64,000 bases of DNA from Fimbriimonadaceae bacterium. Lineage in GTDB: Bacteria > Armatimonadota > Fimbriimonadia > Fimbriimonadales > Fimbriimonadaceae. Numbering within the stretch: the stretch's first letter is position 1; every line of letters starts with the position of its first letter. Made by a program: the position numbers and the translations under genes. The notes below the pieces were generated by a model that was given only the letters and a program-made list of their open reading frames with translations, was not told the origin of the DNA and made no database searches. Shown here one piece after another: positions 27,944 through 35,689 of this stretch. Location: NCBI GenBank assembly GCA_026129685.1, contig JAHCHO010000006.1:62001-126000 (forward strand). The letters are read 5' to 3'.

Positions 27944-29476
27944 TCACTTGTCGTCGCCCGGAAGCACGATGCCCCGCATGATAACCCGCTGGGCGAGGAG
28001 GAACACGACGAGGGTCGGCAACGCCGCCAAGGCCACCGCCGCCATCATGACCGCCTTCGGGGCGGTTGCCTGGAGTTGGTAGATCCAGACCATCAGCGTC
28101 CACATCCTCTGGTCCTGAACGACGAGGAAGGCGTAGAGAAACGCTCCGTACGCCCCCATAAACGCCAGGAGCGCGAGGTATCCGAGCACGGGCTTGCTGA
28201 GGGGAAGGGCGATCCGCAGCATCATCGTCGTCTCCTTCGCCCCGTCGATCTGCGCGCTCTCGTAGAGCTCGCTCGGAAGGGAATCGAAGAAGCCTTTGAG
28301 GAGGAAGATCATGTAGCCGCTCGCCATCCCGGGAAGCACCAGGGCGGCGAACGTGTTCAGGAGGCCAAGGTCCTTCAAAAGCAGGAATGAAGGAATCATC
28401 GCGACCTCGGCGGGAAACGCCATCGTCGCGAGGAGGAACATCAGAATCTTCCAAGACGCCCGGACCGGGTACCGGGACAAGGCGTACGCGGCGACCGGGT
28501 TGACCAGAAGCTGCGTCCCGATGGCCAGCAGGCAGAAGATCGCGGTGTTCAGAAGGGCGCGCCCGTTCAGAAGGATGTAGTCGAGGACGAAGAGGTAGTT
28601 GCGCGTCGAGAACTCGCGCCGCAAGCCCGCTTCGTTCCGCGCGACGACGGCCCGCTCGAACGCCTCGATCGGCATCGGGCCGGACGAGACCCTTGCCCAT
28701 CGGCGTTCCACGTCGTTCTCGACGAAGCGGCGATTGGGCCAATCGGCCTCGAACTCGTCCACGTCGTTCGAAGGGGCTAGGCGTATCTGCTCGAAGGCGG
28801 TCGCCTCGCCCCGAACGCCGATGGGAACGGCGGCGAGTTGGTTCTGGTACTTGCTGCGCAACCACTCCTGGTAGAGACGCTCCTTTCGAACCGGGATGCG
28901 AAACTCGGCGGGCAACGTTCGCTTGAACTCCTGCCACTCGTCCCACTTCCGCCCGGGAAGCGGCCGCCAGACGCGACGCTCGTACTGCTCGTTCGGCGGG
29001 GAGACGGTCTGGAAGGCGAGGTTCTCCTCGATGTAGGCGTCGTTCAGGTCCTTGATCGTGGCGAAGCGACGCTGGACCCACGCCTGGTACCGGGTCTTGA
29101 GGCGGCTCGTGACCTGGTTCGGGGCGACGACGTACCCCGCGACCCAGGCCTCGTTGGGCAGGTCCATCAGGAACCGCTCGTAGGCTTTCAACGTGGCGGC
29201 GTCCGCTTCCCTTCCGATGCGGGTGCTGGCGATCGCGCTCGCGTTGCCGGCGTACTTGTCCTCGACCGCCTTCTTGTACAGCTCCTCCGGGTCGCTCCAG
29301 AAACTCGGGACGAGACGGTTGTCGTTCTGGTCGGTCGGTCCTTTGAAGCCGGTCGAGATCATCAGCAGGAACGGGTAGACGGTGGTGACGGCGCCGACGA
29401 TGAGGAGCGCGTACAGCGCCGTCATCGCCAGTCGCGCCCGAAAGCGCCGTCGCCCAACTCGGCCGACCAAGCTCAT
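27944..29476 (-). CDS. MalG-like sugar ABC transporter permease with large extracytoplasmic insertion
   Basis: One membrane subunit of a carbohydrate importer. At 510 residues it is about 220 longer than typical MalG proteins. After the first membrane helix (about 17-40) comes a hydrophilic block (about 45-260), and then the usual five-helix BPD core with the EAA motif ELYESAQIDGAKE. The block contains two related stretches with a Trp-x-x-(Arg/Lys)-x-(Tyr/Phe) core, the first being WVQRRFATIKDLNDAYIE, which resemble a motif of GH42-type beta-galactosidases. No second permease, ATPase or binding protein gene is beside it. A CATAAT box lies eight bases before the ATG. Confidence 0.88.
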   Translation of the reverse strand: MSLVGRVGRRRFRARLAMTALYALLIVGAVTTVYPFLLMISTGFKGPTDQNDNRLVPSFWSDPEELYKKAVEDKYAGNASAIASTRIGREADAATLKAYERFLMDLPNEAWVAGYVVAPNQVTSRLKTRYQAWVQRRFATIKDLNDAYIEENLAFQTVSPPNEQYERRVWRPLPGRKWDEWQEFKRTLPAEFRIPVRKERLYQEWLRSKYQNQLAAVPIGVRGEATAFEQIRLAPSNDVDEFEADWPNRRFVENDVERRWARVSSGPMPIEAFERAVVARNEAGLRREFSTRNYLFVLDYILLNGRALLNTAIFCLLAIGTQLLVNPVAAYALSRYPVRASWKILMFLLATMAFPAEVAMIPSFLLLKDLGLLNTFAALVLPGMASGYMIFLLKGFFDSLPSELYESAQIDGAKETTMMLRIALPLSKPVLGYLALLAFMGAYGAFLYAFLVVQDQRMWTLMVWIYQLQATAPKAVMMAAVALAALPTLVVFLLAQRVIMRGIVLPGDDK

Positions 29477-29484
29477 TGCGCACC

Positions 29485-29490
29485 ATTATG
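29485..29490 (-). promoter_or_regulatory. -10 box close to the permease start
   Basis: CATAAT on the minus strand, eight bases before the ATG at 29476. The mRNA would be leaderless or have one or two leader bases. Confidence 0.5.
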
Positions 29491-29776
29491 GGACCCGAAC
29501 CAGGCAACCGAACGGACGATGATCATCGCCGGTGACCAAAATCGGGGGGCGATCGCGACAGGTTTCGCCCCAGGAAAGGACAAAGATCATCGAATGATCG
29601 TCGGGGGGCGCGCGCGTTTGCGGTCAAGGGTCGGGTGGCGTCGGCCCGACGCGTCCTCCAAGATGGTCGGCGGCGAACGTCAAACGCTCACGGACCTTGG
29701 CTCAAGGAGATCGGGAGCAAGATTCGGATCGGATCGCGCAATAGGGCAAACAAAATCGGCACGATGAAGCACGGGG

Positions 29777-29785
29777 TGTTACAAT
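29777..29785 (+). promoter_or_regulatory. Extended -10 promoter of the DUF2272 gene
   Basis: TG-T-TACAAT, an extended -10 element; no good -35 is visible. Transcription would start near 29792. Confidence 0.5.
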
Positions 29786-29860
29786 CGCTCAAGCCAAACG
29801 GGACCAACGGGCGCGAAGGGAGTTCTGGCGCGGGTTCCGGGAATGGCTTGGGAGTCAGCT

Positions 29861-30628
29861 ATGAACAAGAGAGTCGATGTGCCCGAAGCCAACTTTCGGG
29901 CGACGCCGGGGACGTCGCAGGCGCCGCTGGGTCGGATGCCGATCGGACACCTGGTCGTGACGTCGGGCGCCGCTCAGGGCGGATGGCAACCGTGTACCAC
30001 GACCCTGGACGGCCATGGGCTGCAGGGTTTTGTGAGCGCGTCGCTTCTACGCGACGAGATCAACCCCTTCGTGGACAAGTTGGTCGAGGCGGCGGGGATC
30101 GAGTACAAGGCGTTTCTCTTCGGGACGAGACACGAGAACCACCCCGATTCGGTGCCGCGCATCGCGCAGTACTGGCGTTCGTTTCAGGCCACGGCGGAGC
30201 CCGTTTCCACCGCTTGGTCGGCGGCGTTCATCAGTTTCGTCGTCCGCAAGGCGGCGCTCACTAAGTCGTTCCAGTTCGCCGGAAGGCACACGACCTATCT
30301 CAGCGACTCGAAGCGCGCGCGCCAGGCGAACGACGCGACCCGAGCCTACTGGGCGGTGCGTTTGAGCGAGCGGGCGCTGCAGATCGGAGACTTGGTCGGC
30401 GCGTATCGTACCGGGGACGGTTGCGGAAGCGCGGTTCGCACCTACGACAGCCTTCCCGGGGACTTCTGCGCCCATTGCGACCTCGTCGTGGCGATCCGCG
30501 GGGGCAAGGCCCTCACCATCGGTGGCAACGTGAGCAACACGGTGAAGGTGACGGAGGTGCCGCTCACGCCACAGGGGTTCGCCCAAACCGGATCGAGGCG
30601 GATCGCGATCATGGCGAGAAACTTTTGA
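29861..30628 (+). CDS. DUF2272 domain protein with SH3-like N-terminus
   Basis: A 255-residue protein. The first 65 residues resemble a bacterial SH3 domain (NFRATPGTSQAPLGRMPIG, then WQPCTTTLDGHGLQGFVS). The rest (about 75-245) matches DUF2272: STAWSAAFISFVVRKAAL followed by FAGRHTTYLSDSKRA and a late DFCAHCDLVVAIRGGKALTIGGN. DUF2272 is thought to be related to NlpC/P60-like hydrolases, with Cys or Ser and His in the core. There is no signal peptide. The start at 29861 is preferred over 29843 because GGGAG lies eight bases before it. Function unknown, possibly cell-wall or peptide-bond cleavage. Confidence 0.78.
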   Translation: MNKRVDVPEANFRATPGTSQAPLGRMPIGHLVVTSGAAQGGWQPCTTTLDGHGLQGFVSASLLRDEINPFVDKLVEAAGIEYKAFLFGTRHENHPDSVPRIAQYWRSFQATAEPVSTAWSAAFISFVVRKAALTKSFQFAGRHTTYLSDSKRARQANDATRAYWAVRLSERALQIGDLVGAYRTGDGCGSAVRTYDSLPGDFCAHCDLVVAIRGGKALTIGGNVSNTVKVTEVPLTPQGFAQTGSRRIAIMARNF

Positions 30629-30647
30629 CCGCACGCGCAAAGGGTCT

Positions 30648-30677
30648 GAGCAGGGCGCGATGGACCGCGCCCTGCTC
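30648..30677 (+). terminator. Hairpin after the DUF2272 gene, weak terminator
   Basis: A perfect 12-bp stem (GAGCAGGGCGCG and its complement, six-base loop) begins 20 bases after the stop codon. There is no T run, so it may be a poor or factor-assisted terminator. Confidence 0.45.
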
Positions 30678-30818
30678 ACGGAGGAACCCACCCGACGGCT
30701 CGTCTGGTGCTTGGCCCCAGGATGGTTTCAACCCTCTATGCCGGGCATCCTCGACCGTCTGGCGGCGCGGGCGGGCGACGCGGAAACCGTCAAGCCACGA
30801 TGATTCGGATCGGACCGG

Positions 30819-31262
30819 TCAGACCGATCCGTCGGCCAGTTCGACGGGGTGGCGCTTGCGCCGAAGGGAGTCCTGGCGCCGGCGGGCGAACCACGCGACG
30901 CCGACCCCGAGCAACAGGGCCGCCCCCGAACCAAGCCGCGCGTAACGTCCGACCGTGTCGACCGACTTAAGTTGTAGCGGGTAGACCCCGTGCGCCCGCA
31001 TGTAGTCGTCGTCCGCCAGGAGCGCGCCGCCTTCGCCGATGCCGGGCAGGAACGCCTTGGGGTCCTCGACGATCATGAGTTCGGGAGGCCCGATGAAGGC
31101 GCCCACCTCGCCCGTCATCGCCGCCAAGTCCGCATCGTGCGGTTTGACGCGCTGGACGAGGCGCGCCCGCGAGGCGTAGTTCGCGGGTACGGCCCAACTC
31201 GCGACCAACCCGAGCAGACCGAGCAAGGCGACGGCGAGACCGATACGGGTGAGCGCTTTCAT
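30819..31262 (-). CDS. Small membrane protein of unknown function
   Basis: A 147-residue protein with one membrane helix at each end (about 5-26 and 108-125) and an extracytoplasmic middle part containing GEVGAFIGPPELMIVEDPKAF. The C-terminus is strongly basic (RRRQDSLRRKRH). I do not recognise a family. The start at MKALTRIG follows GGAGGG about ten bases upstream. The gene lies 28 bases downstream of the yceI-like gene on the same strand and may share its transcript. Confidence 0.7.
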   Translation of the reverse strand: MKALTRIGLAVALLGLLGLVASWAVPANYASRARLVQRVKPHDADLAAMTGEVGAFIGPPELMIVEDPKAFLPGIGEGGALLADDDYMRAHGVYPLQLKSVDTVGRYARLGSGAALLLGVGVAWFARRRQDSLRRKRHPVELADGSV

Positions 31263-31290
31263 CGTGTTCCCTCCGGGAATTCCGCCGGAA

Positions 31291-31899
31291 CTAGCCAGAC
31301 GCCCCAAAGGCGGTCAGCTTGACGGTCACCGAGTCGTTGACCTTGCCCTGGGCGGGGGCGGGGATCGTGACGTTGTAGTCGCTGAGCTTGATGCGGAAAC
31401 TCGTCTTCACCTGGAGCACGTCGCCTTTGAAGCCCGCCTTCTGGGTGGCCTCGCTCTGCTTGATGTGCTTCACGGTCACCGGGGCCGTGACCGTCCTGGT
31501 GACGCCCTTCAGCGTAAGCTTGCCCGTCACGGTGTAGGTGTCGCCGACCTTGTGGCGAACCGATTCCGTCGCGAAAACCGCTCGCGGGTTGTTGGCGGTG
31601 TCGAGCCACTGGGCGCTCCGCATGTGCTCGTTCCGGAGGGGTATGCCGGTGTCGAGTCCGGTCAGATCGATCTCGATGCGGCCCGAGCCCTTCTTGGTGG
31701 CGGGGTCGAAGACGACGTTTCCGGTCACCGCGTGCGTGATGCCGGTGAAGTCCTCGAGTTCGGCCTCGCTGTCCACCGTGAACACCTGGGCGGCGGCCCG
31801 TCCGGAGGCGCCGATGGCGAACTTGATCGGGGCGGCCTGCGCGGTCAGGGCGAGGACGGCGAGAGAAGAGAGGGCGAGGGTCGTGCGTAGGTGCTTCAT
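31291..31899 (-). CDS. YceI-like lipid-binding protein, exported
   Basis: A 202-residue protein with a signal peptide (MKHLRTTLALSSLAVLALTAQA). The mature part has the YceI lipocalin-like barrel signature: EDFTGITHAVTGNVVFDP, then SGRIEIDLTGLDTGIPLRNEHM, SAQWLDT, and VTGKLTLKGVTRTVTAPV. The family binds isoprenoid-like lipids in the periplasm. The open frame continues upstream into the dnaK end region, but the signal peptide fixes the start. Confidence 0.9.
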   Translation of the reverse strand: MKHLRTTLALSSLAVLALTAQAAPIKFAIGASGRAAAQVFTVDSEAELEDFTGITHAVTGNVVFDPATKKGSGRIEIDLTGLDTGIPLRNEHMRSAQWLDTANNPRAVFATESVRHKVGDTYTVTGKLTLKGVTRTVTAPVTVKHIKQSEATQKAGFKGDVLQVKTSFRIKLSDYNVTIPAPAQGKVNDSVTVKLTAFGASG

Positions 31900-31989
31900 G
31901 GTGCGATAGTTGCGTTGCGAACTATTCCTGTGATCCTTTCTAGCGCCGCCCGCCCCGACAAGTTCCACGATTCCCCTGGGAATCTCTGA

Positions 31990-32028
31990 AAAATGAAAAC
32001 GGCCGGGGGAATTTGGCCCCGGCCGTTT
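31990..32028 (-). terminator. Intrinsic terminator of dnaK
   Basis: A 12-bp stem (AAACGGCCGGGG type arms, 8-base loop) directly after the dnaK stop, followed on the minus strand by a T-rich tail TTTTCATTTTT. Confidence 0.85.
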
Positions 32029-32047
32029 CGACGTTGCCCGCCTGGTC

Positions 32048-33937
32048 CTACTTGGACTCTTTGAACTCGGCGTCGATGACGTCGTCCGAACCGCCCGCCG
32101 GAGGTTCTTCCGACCCCTCGGGCGGGGTGGCGGAACTCGCCTCGTAGAGCTTTTGGGCGATGGCGTGGGTTTCGGACTCGAGGTCGGAGAACGCCTGCTG
32201 GAGGGCGTCACGGTCGTCTCCGTGGATGTGCTTGCGCAGGGTGGCGATCTTCTCCTGCACCCGCGTTTTGGTCGCCTCGTCGATCTTGTCGCCCGCATCG
32301 CGGAGGGTCTTTTCCGTGTTGTAGGCCATGTGGTCGGCGTTGTTCTTGAGTTCGGCGAACTCCTGGGCCTGCCGATCGGCCTCCGCGTTGGCCTCCGCCT
32401 CGCGCACCATGTTCTCGATCTCGTTGCGGTTCAGGTTGCCGGAGCCGGTGATCGTGATGCTCTGCTTCGTGCCGGTGGCCTTGTCCTGGGCGCTCACGTG
32501 GAGGATGCCGTTGGCGTCGATGTCGAAGGTGACCTCGATCTGCGGAATGCGGGCGGGCGCGGGGGGAATGCCGCCAAGATGGAACCGGCCCAGGCTCTTG
32601 TTGTCGCGGGCCAGCGGACGCTCGCCCTGGAGAATGTGAATCTCCACTTCCGGCTGATTGTCCTGGGCCGTCGTGTAGACGCGGCTCTTCTTGGTCGGAA
32701 TGGTGGTGTTGCGCTCGATAAGCTTGTCGAAAATACCCCCCTGGGTTTCGACGCCGAGGGAGAGCGGGGTGACGTCGAGGAGGACGATATCCTTGACCTC
32801 GCCGCCGAGCACCCCCGCCTGGATCGCCGCGCCGACGGCGACGACCTCGTCCGGGTTGACGGATCGGTTGGGTTCCTTGCCCGTCATTTGCTTGACGAGT
32901 TCCTGGACCATCGGCATCCGGGTCGAACCGCCGACGAGAATCACCTCGTCCACCTGGCCCGTCTTGAGACCGGCATCCTCGAGGGCTTGGAAGAAGGGCT
33001 TCTTGACCCGCTCCATCAGGTCGGCGCAGAGCTCGACGAAGCGGGCGCGAGTGAGGTTGTAGTCAAGATGCTTCGGCTCGTTGTCCACCGCAGTGACGTA
33101 CGGCAGGTTGATCTGGGTCGTCATCTGGGTGCTGAGTTCGATCTTGGCGCGCTCGGCGGCCTCGCGGAGTCGCTGGAGGGCGCTCCGGTCTTTGGTGAGG
33201 TCCACTCCCTGATCCTTCTTGAACTCGGTGACGAGCCACTCGACGATCTTCTGGTCGAAGTCGTCGCCGCCCAGATGGGAGTCTCCGCTCGTGGATTTGA
33301 CCTCGAAAACGCCTTCGCCGACGTCGAGGATGGACACGTCGAAGGTGCCGCCGCCGAGGTCGAAGACGAGGATCGTCTCATTGGCCTTCTTGTCCAGCCC
33401 GTAGGCGAGGGAGGCGGCGGTGGGCTCGTTGATGATGCGCAACACCTTGAGGCCGGCGATCTCGCCCGCGTTCTTGGTGGCGGTGCGCTGCGAGTCGTTG
33501 AAGTAGGCGGGAACGGTGATCACGGCCTGATCCACCGTCTCGCCCAGGTACGCCTCGGCGTCCTTCTTGAGCTTCTGGAGGATCATCGCGCTGATCTCCT
33601 CGGGGGTGAAGTCCTTGCCTGCGGCGGGGACGACCGCGATGACGTTGCCCTTCGAGTCCGCCTTGACCTTGTACGAGACGCGCTCGGATTCGGCGCGGAC
33701 CTCGCTGAGTTTGTGGCCCATGAAGCGCTTGATGCTGGAAACCGTGTTCTCCGGGTTGACGACCGCTTGCCGCTTCGCCGTCACCCCGACCAAGCGCTCG
33801 CCGTTCTGCTTGAACGCCACGACGCTGGGACAGGTGCGCGAACCTTCGGCGGTGCTGATCACCACCGGCTCGCCACCTTCCATCACCGCGACCACCGAGT
33901 TGGTCGTTCCTAAGTCGATTCCTACCGTCTTGCCCAT
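32048..33937 (-). CDS. dnaK: Chaperone protein DnaK (Hsp70)
   Basis: ATP-dependent chaperone for nascent and stress-damaged proteins. The 629-residue length is normal. The ATPase domain has GIDLGTTNS at 5-13, the phosphate-2 motif [10 protein letters not shown] and the linker region with [11 protein letters not shown]; the substrate domain and a helical lid follow, and the C-terminus ends in an acidic tail. grpE and dnaJ are not adjacent, so this is a single-gene unit. A TAAGAT box lies nine bases before the ATG; no CIRCE operator is seen upstream. The long opposite-strand open frame here is a shadow. Confidence 0.98.
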   Translation of the reverse strand: MGKTVGIDLGTTNSVVAVMEGGEPVVISTAEGSRTCPSVVAFKQNGERLVGVTAKRQAVVNPENTVSSIKRFMGHKLSEVRAESERVSYKVKADSKGNVIAVVPAAGKDFTPEEISAMILQKLKKDAEAYLGETVDQAVITVPAYFNDSQRTATKNAGEIAGLKVLRIINEPTAASLAYGLDKKANETILVFDLGGGTFDVSILDVGEGVFEVKSTSGDSHLGGDDFDQKIVEWLVTEFKKDQGVDLTKDRSALQRLREAAERAKIELSTQMTTQINLPYVTAVDNEPKHLDYNLTRARFVELCADLMERVKKPFFQALEDAGLKTGQVDEVILVGGSTRMPMVQELVKQMTGKEPNRSVNPDEVVAVGAAIQAGVLGGEVKDIVLLDVTPLSLGVETQGGIFDKLIERNTTIPTKKSRVYTTAQDNQPEVEIHILQGERPLARDNKSLGRFHLGGIPPAPARIPQIEVTFDIDANGILHVSAQDKATGTKQSITITGSGNLNRNEIENMVREAEANAEADRQAQEFAELKNNADHMAYNTEKTLRDAGDKIDEATKTRVQEKIATLRKHIHGDDRDALQQAFSDLESETHAIAQKLYEASSATPPEGSEEPPAGGSDDVIDAEFKESK

Positions 33938-34071
33938 TGCTTGCCTATCTTACCCGCCCTTCCGCTCTCGGTGACAAGCCACTTGAGCGTATAGGACTCA
34001 TGTTGAAGACGACAAGAGTCTAGCACAGCGGGTTCCCGGGTCTCGGGACCTTCGGCGGTACGGGCGGGGGC

Positions 34072-34275
34072 CTACTTCTTGACGGCGGACTTCTTGGGCG
34101 GCTCGGCAGGCGCCTCGCCGTCTACGGGCAGTTCAGCCGGGAACTTCGCGTGGGCGATGTTCTGGTAGTCCCGGTTCGGGCAGTTGTTGCAGACGAAGGT
34201 GACGGTGACGCCTTCGAGCCACTTGGGGACCTTATCGAGGGGTTTGCCGCAGGAACAGTAGACCATGTTGTTCAA
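34072..34275 (-). CDS. Small zinc-ribbon-like protein
   Basis: A 67-residue protein with two Cys pairs (CSC at 7-9 and CNNC at 29-32) that could bind one zinc ion, and a basic Ala/Pro/Lys tail. The start may instead be the methionine three codons later. It lies 13 bases downstream of a small membrane protein gene on the same strand and 134 bases upstream of dnaK. No named family is recognised. Confidence 0.65.
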   Translation of the reverse strand: MNNMVYCSCGKPLDKVPKWLEGVTVTFVCNNCPNRDYQNIAHAKFPAELPVDGEAPAEPPKKSAVKK

Positions 34276-34288
34276 ACCTGGGAGGGCG

Positions 34289-34543
34289 TCATTCCTCGCC
34301 CGTTTCCTCGCGGTAGTGCTTGAGGGTCAAGGTGTGGCTGATCCAGCCGTTCACGACCATCACCGCCGCCGCGACGAAGTACAAGACCGCCAACCCGCCT
34401 TCCCGCCGCTGACCGGGGTCGCGAATGGCCTCTTCGCCCGCCACAAAGGGCAGACCGACGACGCCGATCACGAAGAGGAACGCCGCCAGCCAGAAGTACG
34501 TGTTCTTCCACCAAGCGGGCTTGGGGTGAGGCTTCTTGCTCAC
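34289..34543 (-). CDS. Small two-helix membrane protein
   Basis: An 84-residue protein with two membrane helices (about 16-34 and 49-67) and a basic N-terminus (SKKPHPKPAWWKN). No family is recognised. The start is GTG at 34543, eight bases downstream of a perfect TATAAT. It heads a short unit with the zinc-ribbon gene. Confidence 0.65.
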   Translation of the reverse strand: MSKKPHPKPAWWKNTYFWLAAFLFVIGVVGLPFVAGEEAIRDPGQRREGGLAVLYFVAAAVMVVNGWISHTLTLKHYREETGEE

Positions 34544-34551
34544 AGGAGCGC

Positions 34552-34557
34552 ATTATA
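34552..34557 (-). promoter_or_regulatory. Perfect TATAAT close to the start codon
   Basis: TATAAT on the minus strand, eight bases before the GTG at 34543. It shares a 63-base divergent gap with the TACCCT box of the next gene. Confidence 0.65.
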
Positions 34558-34594
34558 CCCGTCGCCGGGTCCGGGAGGCCCCGACGTCCGTGGG

Positions 34595-34600
34595 TACCCT
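34595..34600 (+). promoter_or_regulatory. -10 box predicting a leaderless mRNA
   Basis: TACCCT, six bases before the ATG at 34607. Confidence 0.55.
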
Positions 34601-34606
34601 CCGAGC

Positions 34607-35614
34607 ATGGCGAAGCGAGCGATTCTGGTCGGTGCGGGCGGGATGGGACGGGCGTGGGCGCGCAACCTCTTGAAGCACCCCGACACCGAGATTGCGGCCT
34701 GGGTGGACCTCTCGGAAGAGACGGTTCGCAAAGCGGCGGACGAGGAGGAGGTGGCGGGGGCGTTGATCGCGACCGACCTTGGCAAGGCCCTTGCGGAAGC
34801 GAACGGCGATTTCGTGGTGGACGTGACGGTGCCGGAGGCGCACCGGGAGGTGACCGTTCAATCGCTGGAAGCGGGGCTGCCCGTGCTGGGCGAAAAGCCG
34901 ATGGCCGCCTCGATGGACGACGCCCGGGCGATGGTCGCGGCGGCCGAGGCCGCCGGCCGGTTGTACATGGTGAGCCAAAGCCGAAGGTACGACGGACGCC
35001 TGACGGGCTACCGCGACCTGATCCGCGACGTTTGCGGCGCGCCCGAAATCCTCAATTCGGACTTCTACATCGGGGCGCACTTCGGCGGCTTCCGGGACGC
35101 CATGCCGAGCCCGCTTCTGCTCGATATGGCTATCCACACGGTGGACGCGGCGCGGTACCTGACGGGCGCGGACGCGGTGACGGTGTACTGCGAGGAGTTC
35201 AACCCCTCGTGGAGCTGGTACGCGGGCAACGCCTGCACGGTGGCCTTGTACGAGATGACGGGTGGGTTGCGGTACACCTACCGAGGGAGTTGGTGCGCGG
35301 AAGGCATGCACACCTCGTGGGAGTCGGAATGGAGAGCGGTCGGGCGCGGGGGGACGGCCTGCTGGGACGGCCACCGGGCCCCACGAGCCGAGAAGGTGAC
35401 GGGTCCGGGAGGCTTCCATTCGATCACGAAAGCGATCGAGGGGGACGTGCCGACCGTGGCGGGCGGGATCGAGGGATCGCTGATCGAGTTCCTGCGGGCG
35501 CTGGAGACCGGGGCGACGCCGAACGGGGAGTGCCACGACAACATCAAGAGCCTGGCGATGGTGTTCGCGGCGTACGAATCGGCGACGACGGGTCGGCGGG
35601 TTACGGTCGGCTGA
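34607..35614 (+). CDS. Gfo/Idh/MocA family NAD(P)-dependent oxidoreductase
   Basis: A 335-residue sugar or inositol dehydrogenase-like enzyme. The N-terminal Rossmann fold has AILVGAGGMGRAWARN (5-20), and the family's GEKPMA motif appears near residue 95. The C-terminal alpha/beta domain carries DMAIHTVDAARYLTG, the usual site of the catalytic histidine. The exact substrate cannot be told. The start at MAKRAIL is six bases after a TACCCT box. It stands alone, divergent from the small membrane protein gene. Confidence 0.9.
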   Translation: MAKRAILVGAGGMGRAWARNLLKHPDTEIAAWVDLSEETVRKAADEEEVAGALIATDLGKALAEANGDFVVDVTVPEAHREVTVQSLEAGLPVLGEKPMAASMDDARAMVAAAEAAGRLYMVSQSRRYDGRLTGYRDLIRDVCGAPEILNSDFYIGAHFGGFRDAMPSPLLLDMAIHTVDAARYLTGADAVTVYCEEFNPSWSWYAGNACTVALYEMTGGLRYTYRGSWCAEGMHTSWESEWRAVGRGGTACWDGHRAPRAEKVTGPGGFHSITKAIEGDVPTVAGGIEGSLIEFLRALETGATPNGECHDNIKSLAMVFAAYESATTGRRVTVG

Positions 35615-35654
35615 GCGGGGCCGCCCCCGGCGCCTCGTTTCTAACGAACGAGTC

Positions 35655-35683
35655 TTGCATTCTCGCGCGGTCTCCGCTACCAT
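35655..35683 (+). promoter_or_regulatory. Complete sigma70 promoter giving a leaderless mRNA
   Basis: TTGCAT (35655-35660), a 17-base spacer and TACCAT (35678-35683), which ends six bases before the ATG at 35690. With normal initiation 6-7 bases after the -10, transcription would start on the ATG itself. Confidence 0.72.
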
Positions 35684-35689
35684 CGTTCC

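Larger units (their letters stand above)
29477..29860. other. Noncoding region with two perfect palindromes and an extended -10 promoter
   Basis: No gene is seen in these 384 bases between the divergent permease and DUF2272 genes. Two dyads share the GATCAT core: CGATGATCATCG at 29517-29528 and GATCATCGAATGATC at 29585-29599. TGTTACAAT (29777-29785) is an extended -10 for the DUF2272 gene, giving a leader of about 70 bases. The dyads sit nearer the permease promoter. Confidence 0.55.

Noticed and set aside
28353-29767. Open frames on the plus strand across the ABC permease gene
   Set aside because: They lack any domain or start signal and overlap the well-supported permease.
32153-33913. 586-codon open frame on the plus strand opposite dnaK
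   Set aside because: Antisense shadow of dnaK; low-complexity Leu/Val/Glu-rich translation.
33938-34071. CIRCE or other heat-shock operator before dnaK
   Set aside because: No TTAGCACTC-N9-GAGTGCTAA-like repeat is present; only a TAAGAT box near the ATG is seen.
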